NCBI GenBank assembly: GCA_963819905.1 | Contig: CAWFXP010000005.1 | Span: forward strand, 1-64,000 | Length of the DNA: 64,000 nucleotides | Direction: 5' to 3' | Source: CAWCQC01 sp963819905 | GTDB lineage: Bacteria; Actinomycetota; Thermoleophilia; Gaiellales; Gaiellaceae | Shown: piece by piece, positions 1 to 9,603 of the stretch | Layout: each line of letters opens with the position of its first letter | Numbering within the stretch: the stretch's first letter is position 1 | Notes under the pieces: generated by a model | Databases searched by the model: none | Seen by the model: the letters and a program-made list of their open reading frames with translations, nothing else | What the model was told of the DNA's origin: nothing | Translations under genes and position numbers: made by a program

Positions 1-182
1 TGTCCGGGAGATCGAGAGCGGGCTAACGTCGACGACGATTCGCATAGAGCTGACACGGCGTCCGCCGCTGCCCGTCGTGCGCTAACGACGATACCGGTCA
101 GGCGCGCGCAACCACACAGGTAGCGGCGGCCTGTGACGACGGCGGCCGGTCTAGACTCGCGCCGATGCGCGAGCCGAACTAG

Positions 183-1131
183 CGGCGACGACGTCGTGAA
201 GATGAGTTCCGGAAGCAGCGAGACGTCACGATCTCGGACGGGCACCTCTACCGCGTCACGTCGGGGCCGAAGCAAGACCTGATCTTCTACGCCGCGTTCG
301 GCCACAAGCGTCCGGTGCAATCCGTCGAGGACTATGAGCGTCTGTTCACCGGCATCGAGCCTGTGCTCGTCGATGCCGACAGCGAGGCGGCTGTTCCCCT
401 CGGCCCTCCAGTGCCGACGGCGCAAAGCGGCTCGCTCGCCGACGTCCTGGCCGAGGCGACCGATACGTGGCCCATCCGCCAGGCACTCTGCGCAAGCCTG
501 GACGGTCGCGGCTTCGAGGTCGGAGCCGGCGACCGCCCGACTCCCGTGCCGATCGGCTGTCATGTCACGTACATCGACAAATTCACGTTCGACGAGGCGG
601 CGGACGGCTCGTTCGTGTGTAGCGACGTCGGAAAACCTCGTCCACGTCGCGATCTACGAATCGATCGAGCATCTGCCCTCGATCCCCGACCAGACGGCCG
701 ACTTCTTCGTCGCTTGCCATGTCATCGAGCACGTGAGCGATCCTATTGCGGCGCTGAAGGAGCTCAACCGGACCTTGAAACCGCAGGGAACGGTGATCAT
801 CGTCGTTCCAGACGGTCGGCATACGTTCGACGCCACACGACCGCCCACGACGATCGAGCACATGCTCGCCGACCATCTGTCTCCCGGGCGCAACGAGCTC
901 GATCACTACCTCGAGTACTTCCGCCGTGCGGCAGGCGTGGCGAACTGGGTCGAGCTGGCCTCGGAAGGAGCGATTCGAGGCCGCGATATTCACAAGCATG
1001 TGTTTACGCCCGACACGATGTCCGAGCTGCTGTCGCTCGTGGGCGACGAAATCCCGTTCTCGAGTACCGAGGTCCTCGAGCCCGCACATGGTTCGTCGGT
1101 TCAGGAGTTCTACGTCGTTCTCGTTCGGTAG
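183..1131 (+). pseudogene. SAM-dependent methyltransferase, frameshifted, start unclear
   Basis: Class I methyltransferase of the Methyltransf_11 kind, probably acting in surface-polysaccharide or small-molecule methylation. Motif I is EVGAGDRPTP and the later core is FFVACHVIEHVSDP followed by LKPQGTVIIVVPD. The first half reads in one frame up to about 640 (…FVCSDV) and the second half in the next frame (ENLVHVAIYESIEHL…), so one extra base lies near 630-640. The coding frame stays open upstream to 183, where TAG at 180 cuts it; an ATG at 165 is in the same frame just before that stop. The first usable start after it is GTG 315. Substrate unknown; the glycosyltransferase downstream on the other strand suggests a glycan context. 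Confidence 0.6.
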
Positions 1132-1220
1132 GGCGCGATACCCGGGGCGTCGCGTCAAGTCACATTGGGCAGTCCGAGCGTTGAGCGTTACCAAGCGGCC
1201 AGGCGGCCAGGCGGCCAGAA

Positions 1221-2219
1221 TCAGTGCAGGGCCGCCTCATAGGTCGCGATGGTCGCAGCGGTCACGCGTTCCCAAGAGCACAGCCGCTCGACGCGTGTCT
1301 TCCGGCCGCCCCCAGCCGGCGGCGGAGCGCCTCGTCGGCCGAGCAGCCGGTCGAGCGCCTCCCGGAGGGCTCGTGGATCCCGGGGCGGCACCAGCAGGCC
1401 GGTCCGCTCGTGCTCGACGAGGTCGAGCAGTCCACCCACCGCGGAGGCGACAACCGGCTTCCCGTATGCCATCGCCTCGGCGCAGACCATCCCGAAGCCC
1501 TCGCGCCGCGACGGGCAGGTCACGACCGCAGCTCGTCGGTAAAGGGATTCGAGCTCGCTCCGCGAGACGAAGCCACGTGCCTGAGGGACGCGCGAACGCA
1601 AGGGCCCGTCGCCCACGACGACGAGGTTGAGACCGCCGGACGCCTCGAGCAGCTCGTCGATGCCCTTTTCCGGCGAGAGGCGCCCGGCGAAGAGCACCTC
1701 AGGTGGCGAGGTCTCCGACCAGTTGTCGGCTGGAAGCTCGACGCCGTTGGGGATTACTCTGACGCGGCGCGCGCCGAGCTTCCCTGCTTCTGCCGCCAGC
1801 GTGTTCGAGACCGCAATGACGCCCGCTGCCCGGCGGAGGATCCAGCGGGCAAGCGCAGGAGTGCGGCGCGCGACCTCGATGTCGCTGCCGTGGAGCGTGA
1901 CGACGAAAGGCTTGCTGCTGAGGGCGGCGGCGGCTCCCACCTGCAGCCAGTGGGCATGAACGAGATCCGCAGTGCGTGCCGCTCGCCGCGTAGCGATCGC
2001 GAGTGACGCGAGGAGCGCCGGAACGGCCCACGGACGCCGCCGTGCGTTGGCGAGAACGCCGTGCCCACCCGAGAGCCCGAAGTCGCGGAAAGCAGGCGGC
2101 GCGACGACGGTGACGTCGATGCCGCCGGCGCGGAGCCTCTCTACCGCCTGCGCGATGAACTGCCCGGCATGATCGTCCCTGCCGCGCGGATAGGAGGTCG
2201 TAACGGTGACGACTCTCAT
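1221..2219 (-). CDS. GT4-family glycosyltransferase
   Basis: A 332-residue GT-B fold glycosyltransferase, cytoplasmic, expected to transfer a sugar from a nucleotide donor to a lipid or glycan acceptor. The N-terminal acceptor domain has TTSYPRGRDDHAGQF and VTLHGSDIEV. The C-terminal donor domain has VLFAGRLSPEKGIDELLEA and the CPSRREGFGMVCAEAMAYGK motif with the family's E-x7-E pair, then VASAVGGLLDLV. It starts 6 bases after the membrane protein that ends at 2226, so the two are probably co-transcribed. Acceptor and product cannot be told from sequence. Confidence 0.88.
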   Translation of the reverse strand: MRVVTVTTSYPRGRDDHAGQFIAQAVERLRAGGIDVTVVAPPAFRDFGLSGGHGVLANARRRPWAVPALLASLAIATRRAARTADLVHAHWLQVGAAAALSSKPFVVTLHGSDIEVARRTPALARWILRRAAGVIAVSNTLAAEAGKLGARRVRVIPNGVELPADNWSETSPPEVLFAGRLSPEKGIDELLEASGGLNLVVVGDGPLRSRVPQARGFVSRSELESLYRRAAVVTCPSRREGFGMVCAEAMAYGKPVVASAVGGLLDLVEHERTGLLVPPRDPRALREALDRLLGRRGAPPPAGGGRKTRVERLCSWERVTAATIATYEAALH

Positions 2220-2225
2220 CGCTTG

Positions 2226-4359
2226 CTACCGGGCTGGCAACCGGTACAGGGCGTAGCGGCTGTCGCTGTAGACCGGCTCGGGGAGCGAATCGACGTAACG
2301 GGGCACGTTGTCCTTGCGGTCGACGACGAGCCATGAGGCGCCCGCGGCTTGGAGAATCCTCGCCTTGTCGGCGTCGGAGACGTCCTCGCGCGAGAAAAAT
2401 CGGATCGCCTCCCGCCGCCGTGCATACGGACGGTTCCGATCGGTGTTCGCCACGTGCGCCGGTGGTGCAGCGGCGACGTAAACAGGCGCGTACGCGGCGA
2501 TGCGGTACGAGGTATCGAGGGGCGCGAACACCGTCGCACCAGCGGGGACGCGCTCCCGGAGAGCTTCGACCAGACCGGGGCTCAAGGCATGCGGATCGTC
2601 CCGGTCCGGAGGCAGATCGACAAGCGCCGAGATCCCGAGCGGCAGCGCGAACACGATGGCGCAGGCGACGGAGGCGGTGGTCGGGCTGGTGAGCCGCTCA
2701 GCGAGCCGGCGCGAGACGGCAAGCGTGATCAGAGCGGCCGCAACCCCGACCCACACCGGCCAGGCAGGGCCACCGTCTGGAGCGGTCACCGCCGGGAAGG
2801 CTGCCCACAGGCCGATACCGAGTCCCGCCGCGGCGGCGATCCCGGGAACGCCCAGGCGGCCCAGCGCCACGAATCCGCCGGCGAGTGCGAACACAAGCGG
2901 GAGGAACAGCGCCAGGCGCCGCGCTTGCGACAGCGATGCAATCTCGGCGATTCCGGTGAAGAACGGCGGCACGAGCACCGCGGCCAGGACGGCCAGCGAT
3001 CCGCCGACGACGAGCGCAGCCCAGCGGCTACGCCGAGCGAGCGCCGCGGCTCCGATCGCGACGAAGGCTGCAACGAAGGCCGCCCCACCGCGGGTAAGCG
3101 CCTGTGGGGCAAGCGAGTACCAGCTCGCCGAGAAAGTCCAGACTCTCGGCATAGCGCGAAAGGGCGCGCTCGGACTCGCCAGGATTCGCCAACACCGACC
3201 GTGTCGAGCGCACGAGCGGCACGAGAGCGGCGCAGACGATTCCCGCTGGAACGAGGACCGCTCCCACAGCGACGGACATCCGGCGGGCGTCCGTCCGTGC
3301 CTCTCGCGCGAGGACGAGTCGAGCCAGAACGAAGCCGGCGAGTGGCAGGGCCACGAAGACGGCATACGTCACGTGGACGACCGCCAGCGCGAGCGCGGCT
3401 GCGCCAAGTGTGAGCAGCCGTGACCGCCTGCCGCAAGCGACGTACGAGAAGGCGAGCGCGACGATCGCCGAGCCGAGGAGGAGTCGGCCCGCCGTGGCGG
3501 GCAGCGCGAGGAGCTCGAACGCCCCGACCCCGGCGCGCGGAAACGCGACGAGCGCCAGGAACGCGACCACGAGGACGGCGCCTCCGGTTCGCGAGCGGAA
3601 AACGGCCCAACCCGCCGCAAGGACGACCAGCAGGAGCAGCGGAACGAGCACCGCGTCGAGATGCAGCACGACTGCCGTCGAATCGACCGCCGCGAGCTGG
3701 GCGATGAGCGCGAGCACGGCGTGCCAGAGCGGCAAGGCGTACCCGGGATGCAGGCTGCCGTCGCGGAACTCGTTGACGACGCCGAGCGTGGTCAGCGCGG
3801 GTGCCTCGACCAGCTTGCGGACCCGACCGAGATGGAACAGCGCGTCGCCGGCAACGAGGTCCGCCGTCATCCAGGCCGCCCCGGCCAGCACACATCCGGC
3901 CAGCACGAGCCCGCCGAGCAGGAAGATGTCGCCGCGCTCGACGCGCATCGCAGCGCTCGGACGCCGAAATCCCGCAACGACGAGCGCGGCCACCGACACT
4001 GCTGCGATCAGGGCGATCGTCAAGGTGAGGGAGCCGTTGACGAGAAACGTGACCGACAGGGCGCCGAGCACGGCCACGAGGCCCCAGGCCAGAGATCCGG
4101 CCGCCGCGAGCGGAGCTCGGGACGGCCAGTCCACGACCCTGAGGACGAGCACACCGGGGACGAGAACCGCGCAGCCGTACGCTCCCGCGAGGCGCAGACC
4201 GAGTCCCACCCCCTCTGCGGGAAGGGCACGACCGATCGCCAGCGTTACGGGTGCGGCGAGCAAGAGGGCGACGAATCCCGCCGAAATACCGTCGATGCGG
4301 ATGCTCTGCGCCCACGCGCCTCTCAATCGCGTGGTGGTGCGGGTCACCCGCGAAGACAT
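2226..4359 (-). CDS. Large polytopic membrane protein, GT-C-like, frameshifted
   Basis: Roughly 710 residues if one frameshift is repaired. The N-terminal two thirds (read down to about 3130) has many hydrophobic segments and an extracytoplasmic-looking stretch with GDALFHLGRVRKL. The C-terminal third continues in another frame as WYSLAPQALTRGGAAFVAAF and ends in a soluble domain with SREDVSDADKARILQAAG. The architecture resembles polyprenyl-phosphate-dependent GT-C glycosyltransferases or related actinobacterial membrane proteins, but no catalytic Asp motif is clear. I prefer ATG 4359 to the TTG at 4368. It lies directly upstream of the GT4 gene. Removing one base near 3125-3135 restores the frame. 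Confidence 0.6.
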
Positions 4360-4456
4360 CGTGCGCAAAGGCTAGTCGCGACGAAGGAGGCCGTCGGGCA
4401 CGCTGCTCCCGCGCGATGGCTCTTTTCAGTCGCGCCGTCGTCCACTACGGTCAGAA

Positions 4457-4523
4457 GTGCGGGGAACGCTGAGGAGAAGGAGCGCTGCGGCACGCACCTT
4501 TCCAGACGAGGCGTTCCCCGCAC
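4457..4523. repeat. 13-bp perfect inverted repeat between divergent genes
   Basis: GTGCGGGGAACGC at 4457-4469 is matched exactly by its reverse complement at 4511-4523, with a 41-base spacer. It sits in the 190-base divergent region between the membrane protein (start 4359, minus) and the phosphoesterase (start about 4552, plus). It could be a paired operator or a stem-loop; no T-run follows, so an intrinsic terminator is unlikely. Confidence 0.55.
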
Positions 4524-4551
4524 CACTACCTTACGGATAAGGACCGCCTAC

Positions 4552-5453
4552 GTGAAGGTCCTACCTCGGAATCCTGATCGTGCTCGTCGCGCTGCTCGCG
4601 GCGTCGTGCGGTGGTGGAAGTGAGCCGGCCGCGCCCGTTACGACCACGGCGACCCTGCTCGCAGCCGGGGACATCGCGGAGTGCGGCGACGAGGGCGACG
4701 AGCAGACCGCGGAGATCCTGGCAGCCCATCCGGACGCGGCAATTGCCACGCTCGGCGACAACGCCTACTAGCACGGCACGCTGCGCGAGTTCGAGGAGTG
4801 CTACGGGCCGAGCTGGGGCCGCTTCGTCGAGCGCACGTACCCGGCCACCGGCAACCACGATTTCGCGACGAAGGACGCCCAGGGCTACTACGACTTCTTC
4901 GGCGAGCGGGGCGGCCCGTTCGACGAGTACTACTACAGCTACGACCTGGGCGCCTGGCATGTGGTCGTCTTGAACAGCGACTTGCTGGCGCGTCGGCGGC
5001 TGCGAAGCCGGCGACCGGCAGATCCGGTGGCTCCTCGACGATCTCGAGCAGAACGAATCCCGGTGCACGCTCGCCTACTGGCACCGGCCGCCGTTCAGCT
5101 CGGGGCGCTACGGCGATCCGAAGGCAACCGACCGGGTGCGACCGCTCTGGGAGCTCGTGGTCAATGCCGGCGTCGAGATCGTGCTCGCCGGGCACGAGCA
5201 CAGCTACGAGCGCTTCGCGCCGATGAACGCCGCCGGCGACGACGCCGCGGACGGGGCGCTGCTCGTGATCGTCGGCACCGGAGGCGGGAACCTGCGACCG
5301 TTCCGGAACCCGCCGCTCCCGACCACCGAGAGACGCAGCGCGGACGGCTGGGGCGTCCTCAAGCTCGACCTAGGACCCGCCGGCTACGACTTCGAGTTCC
5401 TCCCCGTCGCCGGGAAGTCCTTCACGGACTCCGGCTCCGGCGTCTGCCGCTGA
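4552..5453 (+). pseudogene. Secreted metallophosphoesterase (lipoprotein), interrupted
   Basis: Calcineurin-like phosphoesterase of the purple acid phosphatase type. A hydrophobic leader ends in a lipobox-like LLAASC, so export and lipidation are expected. Metal-site motifs are AAGDIAECGDEG, LGDNAY, GNHDF, and VLAGHEHSYER. Three lesions interrupt it: the leader is in a different frame from the likely GTG start at 4552 (one extra base near 4561), TAG at 4769-4771 replaces the residue after LGDNAY where relatives often have Glu (GAG to TAG), and one extra base lies near 4990-5000. The rest (GGCEAGDRQIRWLLDDLEQN onward) is intact to the stop. Sequence error or true decay cannot be separated here. 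Confidence 0.65.
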
Positions 5454-5458
5454 CCGGT

Positions 5459-5785
5459 TCAGCCGGTTCCGGCCAGCGCGTGCTCCGGCGGCACGATGAC
5501 CTTGACGTTGTCGAACGTACAGTCCTCGAACCGGCAGTCGATCGCGCCGAGCGCGCCGACGTAGACGCTGCCGGGCTCCGCCGGGACGACGCACTCGGAG
5601 GTCGAGGGCTCGAACTGGCAGTTCTCGACGGCGACGCGCTCGCGCAGCCGCAGGTGGACGGGCCCGAGCAGGCGGCAGCGGCGAAACGTCGTGCGCGCGA
5701 TCACGTGCTCTTCGCCCGCGTCCGTGACCCGGCGGCGACGCAGCAGGTAGAGGATGACGTCTTCGTCTTCGAACGTTGTCGGCAT
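5459..5785 (-). CDS. Small beta-helix-like hypothetical protein
   Basis: 108 residues with no signal peptide. It contains repeating short strands with Cys and aromatic positions (TFRRCRLLGPVHLR, VAVENCQFEPS, GAIDCRFEDCTFDNVKV), the pattern of a small right-handed beta-helix or pentapeptide-like fold. It is convergent with the phosphoesterase (stops 5 bases apart) and divergent from the sigma-factor gene across about 190 bases. Function unknown. Confidence 0.6.
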   Translation of the reverse strand: MPTTFEDEDVILYLLRRRRVTDAGEEHVIARTTFRRCRLLGPVHLRLRERVAVENCQFEPSTSECVVPAEPGSVYVGALGAIDCRFEDCTFDNVKVIVPPEHALAGTG

Positions 5786-5976
5786 GAGTGTCCTTTCTCG
5801 GCCGCACCGGAGCCCGCGAGGTGGCGTGGCCAGGGTCTGAGCGTACGTGACCGCCGACGGCTGTCGATCACCCGCTCAGGGTATGGAATCACGCGCGTCC
5901 CTGCTAAGGTGGTCCCTCGGGGCCGGCGCAGGCAGGCGATGGATCTCCCAGGGGACTTGCGCGCCGGTGGGCGGAT

Positions 5977-7083
5977 ATGGCAGAAAGAGAAAAGCTCCGG
6001 CCGATGGCTGACGAAACCACTGCCCAGTTCTCCCTGAGCGAAGAGCTTCAGCAGCTCCTCGAGGCGGCCGAGACGGCCGGCTTCATCGACCATGCCGAGC
6101 TGCTCGAGGCGATCGAGACCTCCGAGCTCGAGGCACAGCACCTCGAGGCCCTGCTCCGCGAGCTCGAGGAGCGCGGGATCGAGGTTCTCGACAAGAGAAA
6201 CCGCGTTGAGCCCGAGACGACGTCGACGAAGGCGACAGCCGATCCGTTCGAGGCCGCCGTCGAGACGACGACGGACGCGCTCCAGCTGTTCCTGCGCGAG
6301 ATCGGGCGGCACCCCCTGCTCACGGCCGCGGACGAGGTCGAGCTCGCCAAGCGGATCGAGCGAGGCGACATGGCCGCGAAGCAGCGGATGATCGAGTCGA
6401 ACCTCCGCCTGGTCGTCTCGATCGCGAAGAACTACCGCAACCAGGGACTGCCCTTTCTCGACCTGATCCAGGAGGGGATGTTCGGTCTCATCCGCGCGGT
6501 CGAGAAGTTCGAGTGGCAGCGGGGGCTGAAGTTCTCGACCTACGCGACGTGGTGGATCCGCCAGGCCGTCCAGCGGGCCGTCGCCGACAAGGCACGGACG
6601 ATCCGCATGCCGGTGCACGTGGTCGAGCGCATGCAGAAGATGCACCAGGCCGAGCGCCGGCTCTGGATGCAGCTGGCACGGGAGCCGACGCTCGAGGAGA
6701 TCGCCGACGAGGCCGGTCTCCCCTTGCAGCAGGCGGCCGAGGTACGGGCGGCGGCGCGCGCGTCGACGAGCCTCGACCAGCCGATCGGCGAGGACGAGGA
6801 TGCCGTCTTCGGTGACCTCGTGCCCGGGGACGGGCCGCTCCCGGAGGAGGAGGCGGAGCGCCGCCTGCGGAACGAGGCGCTCGACCGGGCGCTCGAGGCG
6901 CTTCCCGTCCGGGATCGGCGGGTGATCGAGCTTCGCTACGGGCTTCGCGGCTCCGAGCCGCACACGCTCGAGCAGATCGGCAAGCGTCTCGGCATGACCC
7001 GGGAGCGTGTCCGGCAGATCGAGGTGGAGTCGCTGAACCGTCTCGCGTCGCTGCGCGAGATCGACGGCGTCGCGATGCGCTAG
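5977..7083 (+). CDS. RNA polymerase sigma-70 factor with region 1.1-like N terminus
   Basis: A 368-residue group 1/2 sigma factor directing RNA polymerase to promoters. Residues about 15-70 form a helical acidic segment (LSEELQQLLEAAETAGFIDH…) like sigma region 1.1. Region 1.2 starts at DALQLFLREIG; region 2 has LVVSIAKNYRNQGLPFLDLI and KFSTYATWWIRQAVQRA; region 3 has EPTLEEIADEAGL; region 4 ends with TLEQIGKRLGMTRERVRQIE. Start ATG 5977 is used; ATG 6004 is also possible. The region 1.1 element argues for the primary factor or a close paralogue. The other sigma gene at 7823-8800 lies on the opposite strand. The stop overlaps the convergent phosphatase gene by 4 bases. Confidence 0.9.
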   Translation: MAEREKLRPMADETTAQFSLSEELQQLLEAAETAGFIDHAELLEAIETSELEAQHLEALLRELEERGIEVLDKRNRVEPETTSTKATADPFEAAVETTTDALQLFLREIGRHPLLTAADEVELAKRIERGDMAAKQRMIESNLRLVVSIAKNYRNQGLPFLDLIQEGMFGLIRAVEKFEWQRGLKFSTYATWWIRQAVQRAVADKARTIRMPVHVVERMQKMHQAERRLWMQLAREPTLEEIADEAGLPLQQAAEVRAAARASTSLDQPIGEDEDAVFGDLVPGDGPLPEEEAERRLRNEALDRALEALPVRDRRVIELRYGLRGSEPHTLEQIGKRLGMTRERVRQIEVESLNRLASLREIDGVAMR

Positions 7084-7802
7084 GCCGGTACGGCGCCGGC
7101 AGACGCGGTCAGCGCCGAACCGTCGAAGAGGCAGTCCGCGTGACCACCGAGGCGTGCCCGGGCCGCGTCCCAGGCCTCGTCGAGGAACGGAGGTCTCGCC
7201 GGCCGGTGGCCGTCGGAGGCCACGAGCGTGGCCAATCCCCGCTCGAGGAACGACCAGCCGAGCTCGCAGGGCACGGTGCCGTGGTACCCGGTCAGGCTCG
7301 AGCCGTTGACGTGGACGGGCCAGCGCTCCGAGTACGCCTGGACGACGTCCGGCTCCGCCTGAACTGCGTCGGCACGCTCCGGATGCGCCAGCACGGGGCG
7401 CAGACCGCAGTCCTCCGCGTGCTCGGCGAGCGCGAGCGTCAGGTCGATCGACCCCGTGAACGGGAATTCCACGAGTACCGACGGCACGTCGAGCCCTTCG
7501 AGGGCGTAGCGGCGAAGATCCTCGTCGAGGAGCGACCGGGACGGAGTCAGCTCGAAGCCGAGCCGGAGCTCGAGCCCATACGGCAGGGCCTCGGGCGCCA
7601 TGAGCGAGTGTGCCTCTCGCACGGCCTCCTCACGTGCCACGGAGAGCCCGTCGCCCGGCCACACGTGCGGCGTGCCGTACAGAACCCCGGTGCCGTGCGC
7701 CACAGCTTCGCGGCAGAGCGCGAGCCCTTCGGCCACGGAGGCGACGCCGTCGTCGCCCGACGGGATGACGTGGCTGTGGACGTCGACGAACGCAGGCACC
7801 AT
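7080..7802 (-). CDS. PHP-domain tyrosine phosphatase, CpsB/CapC type
   Basis: 240 residues of the PHP metallo-phosphoesterase fold. The metal-binding signature DVHSHVIPSGDDG at the N terminus, the later GTPHVWPG, AHPER and ASDGHRPARPP match the CpsB/CapC/YwqE protein-tyrosine phosphatases that tune capsule and exopolysaccharide kinases in other bacteria. No tyrosine kinase or capsule operon is adjacent; the gene instead follows a sigma-factor gene by 20 bases and is probably co-transcribed with it. The physiological substrate is therefore uncertain. Confidence 0.8.
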   Translation of the reverse strand: MVPAFVDVHSHVIPSGDDGVASVAEGLALCREAVAHGTGVLYGTPHVWPGDGLSVAREEAVREAHSLMAPEALPYGLELRLGFELTPSRSLLDEDLRRYALEGLDVPSVLVEFPFTGSIDLTLALAEHAEDCGLRPVLAHPERADAVQAEPDVVQAYSERWPVHVNGSSLTGYHGTVPCELGWSFLERGLATLVASDGHRPARPPFLDEAWDAARARLGGHADCLFDGSALTASAGAVPA

Positions 7803-7822
7803 GTGACCGTACCTGCGGGCTT

Positions 7823-8800
7823 CTAGCCGGCGCGCAGGTAGAGCCGCAGGTCAGGCGCGACCGCCTGGAGCTCACGGAACGCGTTCGCCTCGAGCTGCCG
7901 GACCCGCTCGCGGGTCACGCCCAGCACCTTTCCGACTTCCTCGAGCGATCTCGGCGACTCGCCGTGGAGCCCGTATCTGAGCTCGAGAACACGTTGCATG
8001 CGCGGGTTGAGCTGGGCGATCGCCCGCTCCACCTCGTCGTCTCGCATCCGTTCGGTGGTGACGGTCTCGGGCTGATCCGAGCCGTAGTCCTCGATCAGGT
8101 CGCTGTAGACGGAATCACCGTCCCCGACGGGCGTCTCGAGGCTCACCGGATCCTCGACCAGCTCGAGCAGCTGAGTCACGCGCTCGGGCTCGATCCCCGC
8201 CTCGGCGGCGATCTCGTCGCGCGACGGGTCGCGGCCGAGCTTCTGCGCGAGGTTCCGCCGCGTGCGCGTCACGCGTCGCACCTGGTCGACCACGTGCACG
8301 GGCAGTCTGATCGTCCGACCCTGGTCTGCGATCGCGCGGGTGATCGACTGCCTGATCCACCAGGTCGCGTAGGTCGAGAGCTTGAACCCGCGCTTGTATT
8401 CGAACTTCTCGACGGCTCGCATCAGCCCGAGGTTGCCCTCCTGGATCAGATCGAGGAGCGGAACGCCGCTCGAGGTGTAGTTCCGGGCGATCGACATGAC
8501 GAGGCGGAGGTTGCACTCGACGAGCCGTCGCTTGGCCGCCTCGTCACCGAGATCCTTGCGCCGGGCGAGCTCTCGCTCCTCCCCGGGCGTCAGCAGACGC
8601 CCGTCGCCGATCTGGCGAACGTAGAGCTTGAGGGGATCCTGCGTCTCGACGGCGACCGAGGACTGTTCGTCGTCGTCGTCCTCCCCACTCTCGGTCTCCG
8701 CCTCCTTCTCGGCCTCCTCCTCGGGAACGACCTCGAGCAGGCGCGCGTAGAGGCCCGAATCCTCGGTAGCAGGGGACTTCGAGAGTGGGCGTCGTCCCAC
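7823..8800 (-). CDS. RNA polymerase sigma-70 factor (RpoD/HrdB-like)
   Basis: 325 residues. An acidic low-complexity N terminus (EEEAEKEAETESGEDDDDE) precedes region 1.2 (DPLKLYVRQIGDGRLLT), region 2 (LVMSIARNYTSSGVPLLDLI; KLSTYATWWIRQSITRAIAD), region 3 (DPSRDEIAAEAGI) and region 4 (SLEEVGKVLGVTRERVRQLE). It lacks the 1.1-like helical block of the factor at 5977. Start GTG 8800 is the furthest in-frame start. It sits between an HNH-repeat protein gene (57 bases upstream) and the CpsB-type phosphatase gene, all on the same strand. Confidence 0.9.
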   Translation of the reverse strand: MGRRPLSKSPATEDSGLYARLLEVVPEEEAEKEAETESGEDDDDEQSSVAVETQDPLKLYVRQIGDGRLLTPGEERELARRKDLGDEAAKRRLVECNLRLVMSIARNYTSSGVPLLDLIQEGNLGLMRAVEKFEYKRGFKLSTYATWWIRQSITRAIADQGRTIRLPVHVVDQVRRVTRTRRNLAQKLGRDPSRDEIAAEAGIEPERVTQLLELVEDPVSLETPVGDGDSVYSDLIEDYGSDQPETVTTERMRDDEVERAIAQLNPRMQRVLELRYGLHGESPRSLEEVGKVLGVTRERVRQLEANAFRELQAVAPDLRLYLRAG

Positions 8801-8857
8801 ACGCCGATCATCGGCACGGGACGGTGGCCGCTTGAGGAAACGGAACGATCCCCGCCG

Positions 8858-9571
8858 TCAGTCGGACGTGCCGTCAGCGGGCGCGTCCGGCGGCAGGAGC
8901 GTGCCGTCGGGCCGGACGTGGACGCCGTCCGCGACGAGCCGCTCGCGGACGACGAACTGAAACGTCGACCAGGCTCCGCGGCCACCCTCGAGCAGCCGAT
9001 AGGCCTGCCACTCGGTCAGCATCGTCGGATCGGTCTTCCGCGCCTTCGCCCAGTCGGCGAACTTCGGGAGGCGGCCGATCTCGAGCGCGAGGGCAACGCC
9101 CTGGTCGATCGCGCGCTCGAGGCGCTCCTCGCCGACCGGGACGTCGAAGCCCGCCTCGCGGAGGGCCGCCGTCAGGGAGCCGAACGTGTGCCAGTAGAGC
9201 GACTTCGACGGCATCCTGCTCCGGCTTGCCTCGAGGTCCTTCACCGTCGGCGTCCTGCCGAGCTCCTCACCGAGCTCGCGCAGCAGGCCGAGCAGGTCGG
9301 CGCGCGTGGCGAAGCGTCGCGGGACGAGCCCCGCCTTGCGCTTTGCCGCGTTCCAGCTCCCGAAGCGCTCGACGATCGTCTGCGGGTGCACGGTCGTCTG
9401 CTCGTCGGCCGCGAACTCCCGCATCGTCGGCGAGCGTCCACCCCGCTCTGCACAGCCCTTCAGCTCGTCGAGCATCTGCTCGTCCGAATACGTCCGCCGC
9501 AGCCCTCGTTGAAAGGCGGCGAGAGCCTCCTCGTCGATGCGAGCGAGTGCAGCTGGACGTTTGCGTTTCAT
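8858..9571 (-). CDS. Protein with three homing-endonuclease-associated (HNH) repeats
   Basis: 237 residues made almost wholly of three tandem repeats of about 55-60 residues, each built as helices, then GRxPT or GRLPK, then a W/S-rich helix: GGRSPTMREF…FGSWNAAKRKAGL, LGRTPTVKDLEAS…FGSLTAALREAGF, and a diverged third with IGRLPKFADWAKA. This matches the small DNA-binding repeat found beside HNH homing nucleases. No nuclease domain is present, so a DNA-binding or regulatory role is inferred. The basic N terminus (MKRKRP) fits. It lies 57 bases upstream of the sigma-factor gene on the same strand. Confidence 0.7.
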   Translation of the reverse strand: MKRKRPAALARIDEEALAAFQRGLRRTYSDEQMLDELKGCAERGGRSPTMREFAADEQTTVHPQTIVERFGSWNAAKRKAGLVPRRFATRADLLGLLRELGEELGRTPTVKDLEASRSRMPSKSLYWHTFGSLTAALREAGFDVPVGEERLERAIDQGVALALEIGRLPKFADWAKARKTDPTMLTEWQAYRLLEGGRGAWSTFQFVVRERLVADGVHVRPDGTLLPPDAPADGTSD

Positions 9572-9603
9572 CCCACCGCAAACAAGGATAGATCATCATG
9601 ACG

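Noticed and set aside
2226..4375. Long open frames on the + strand opposite the membrane protein
   Set aside because: High GC opens many antisense frames; they are Arg/Pro/Thr-rich with no recognisable domains.
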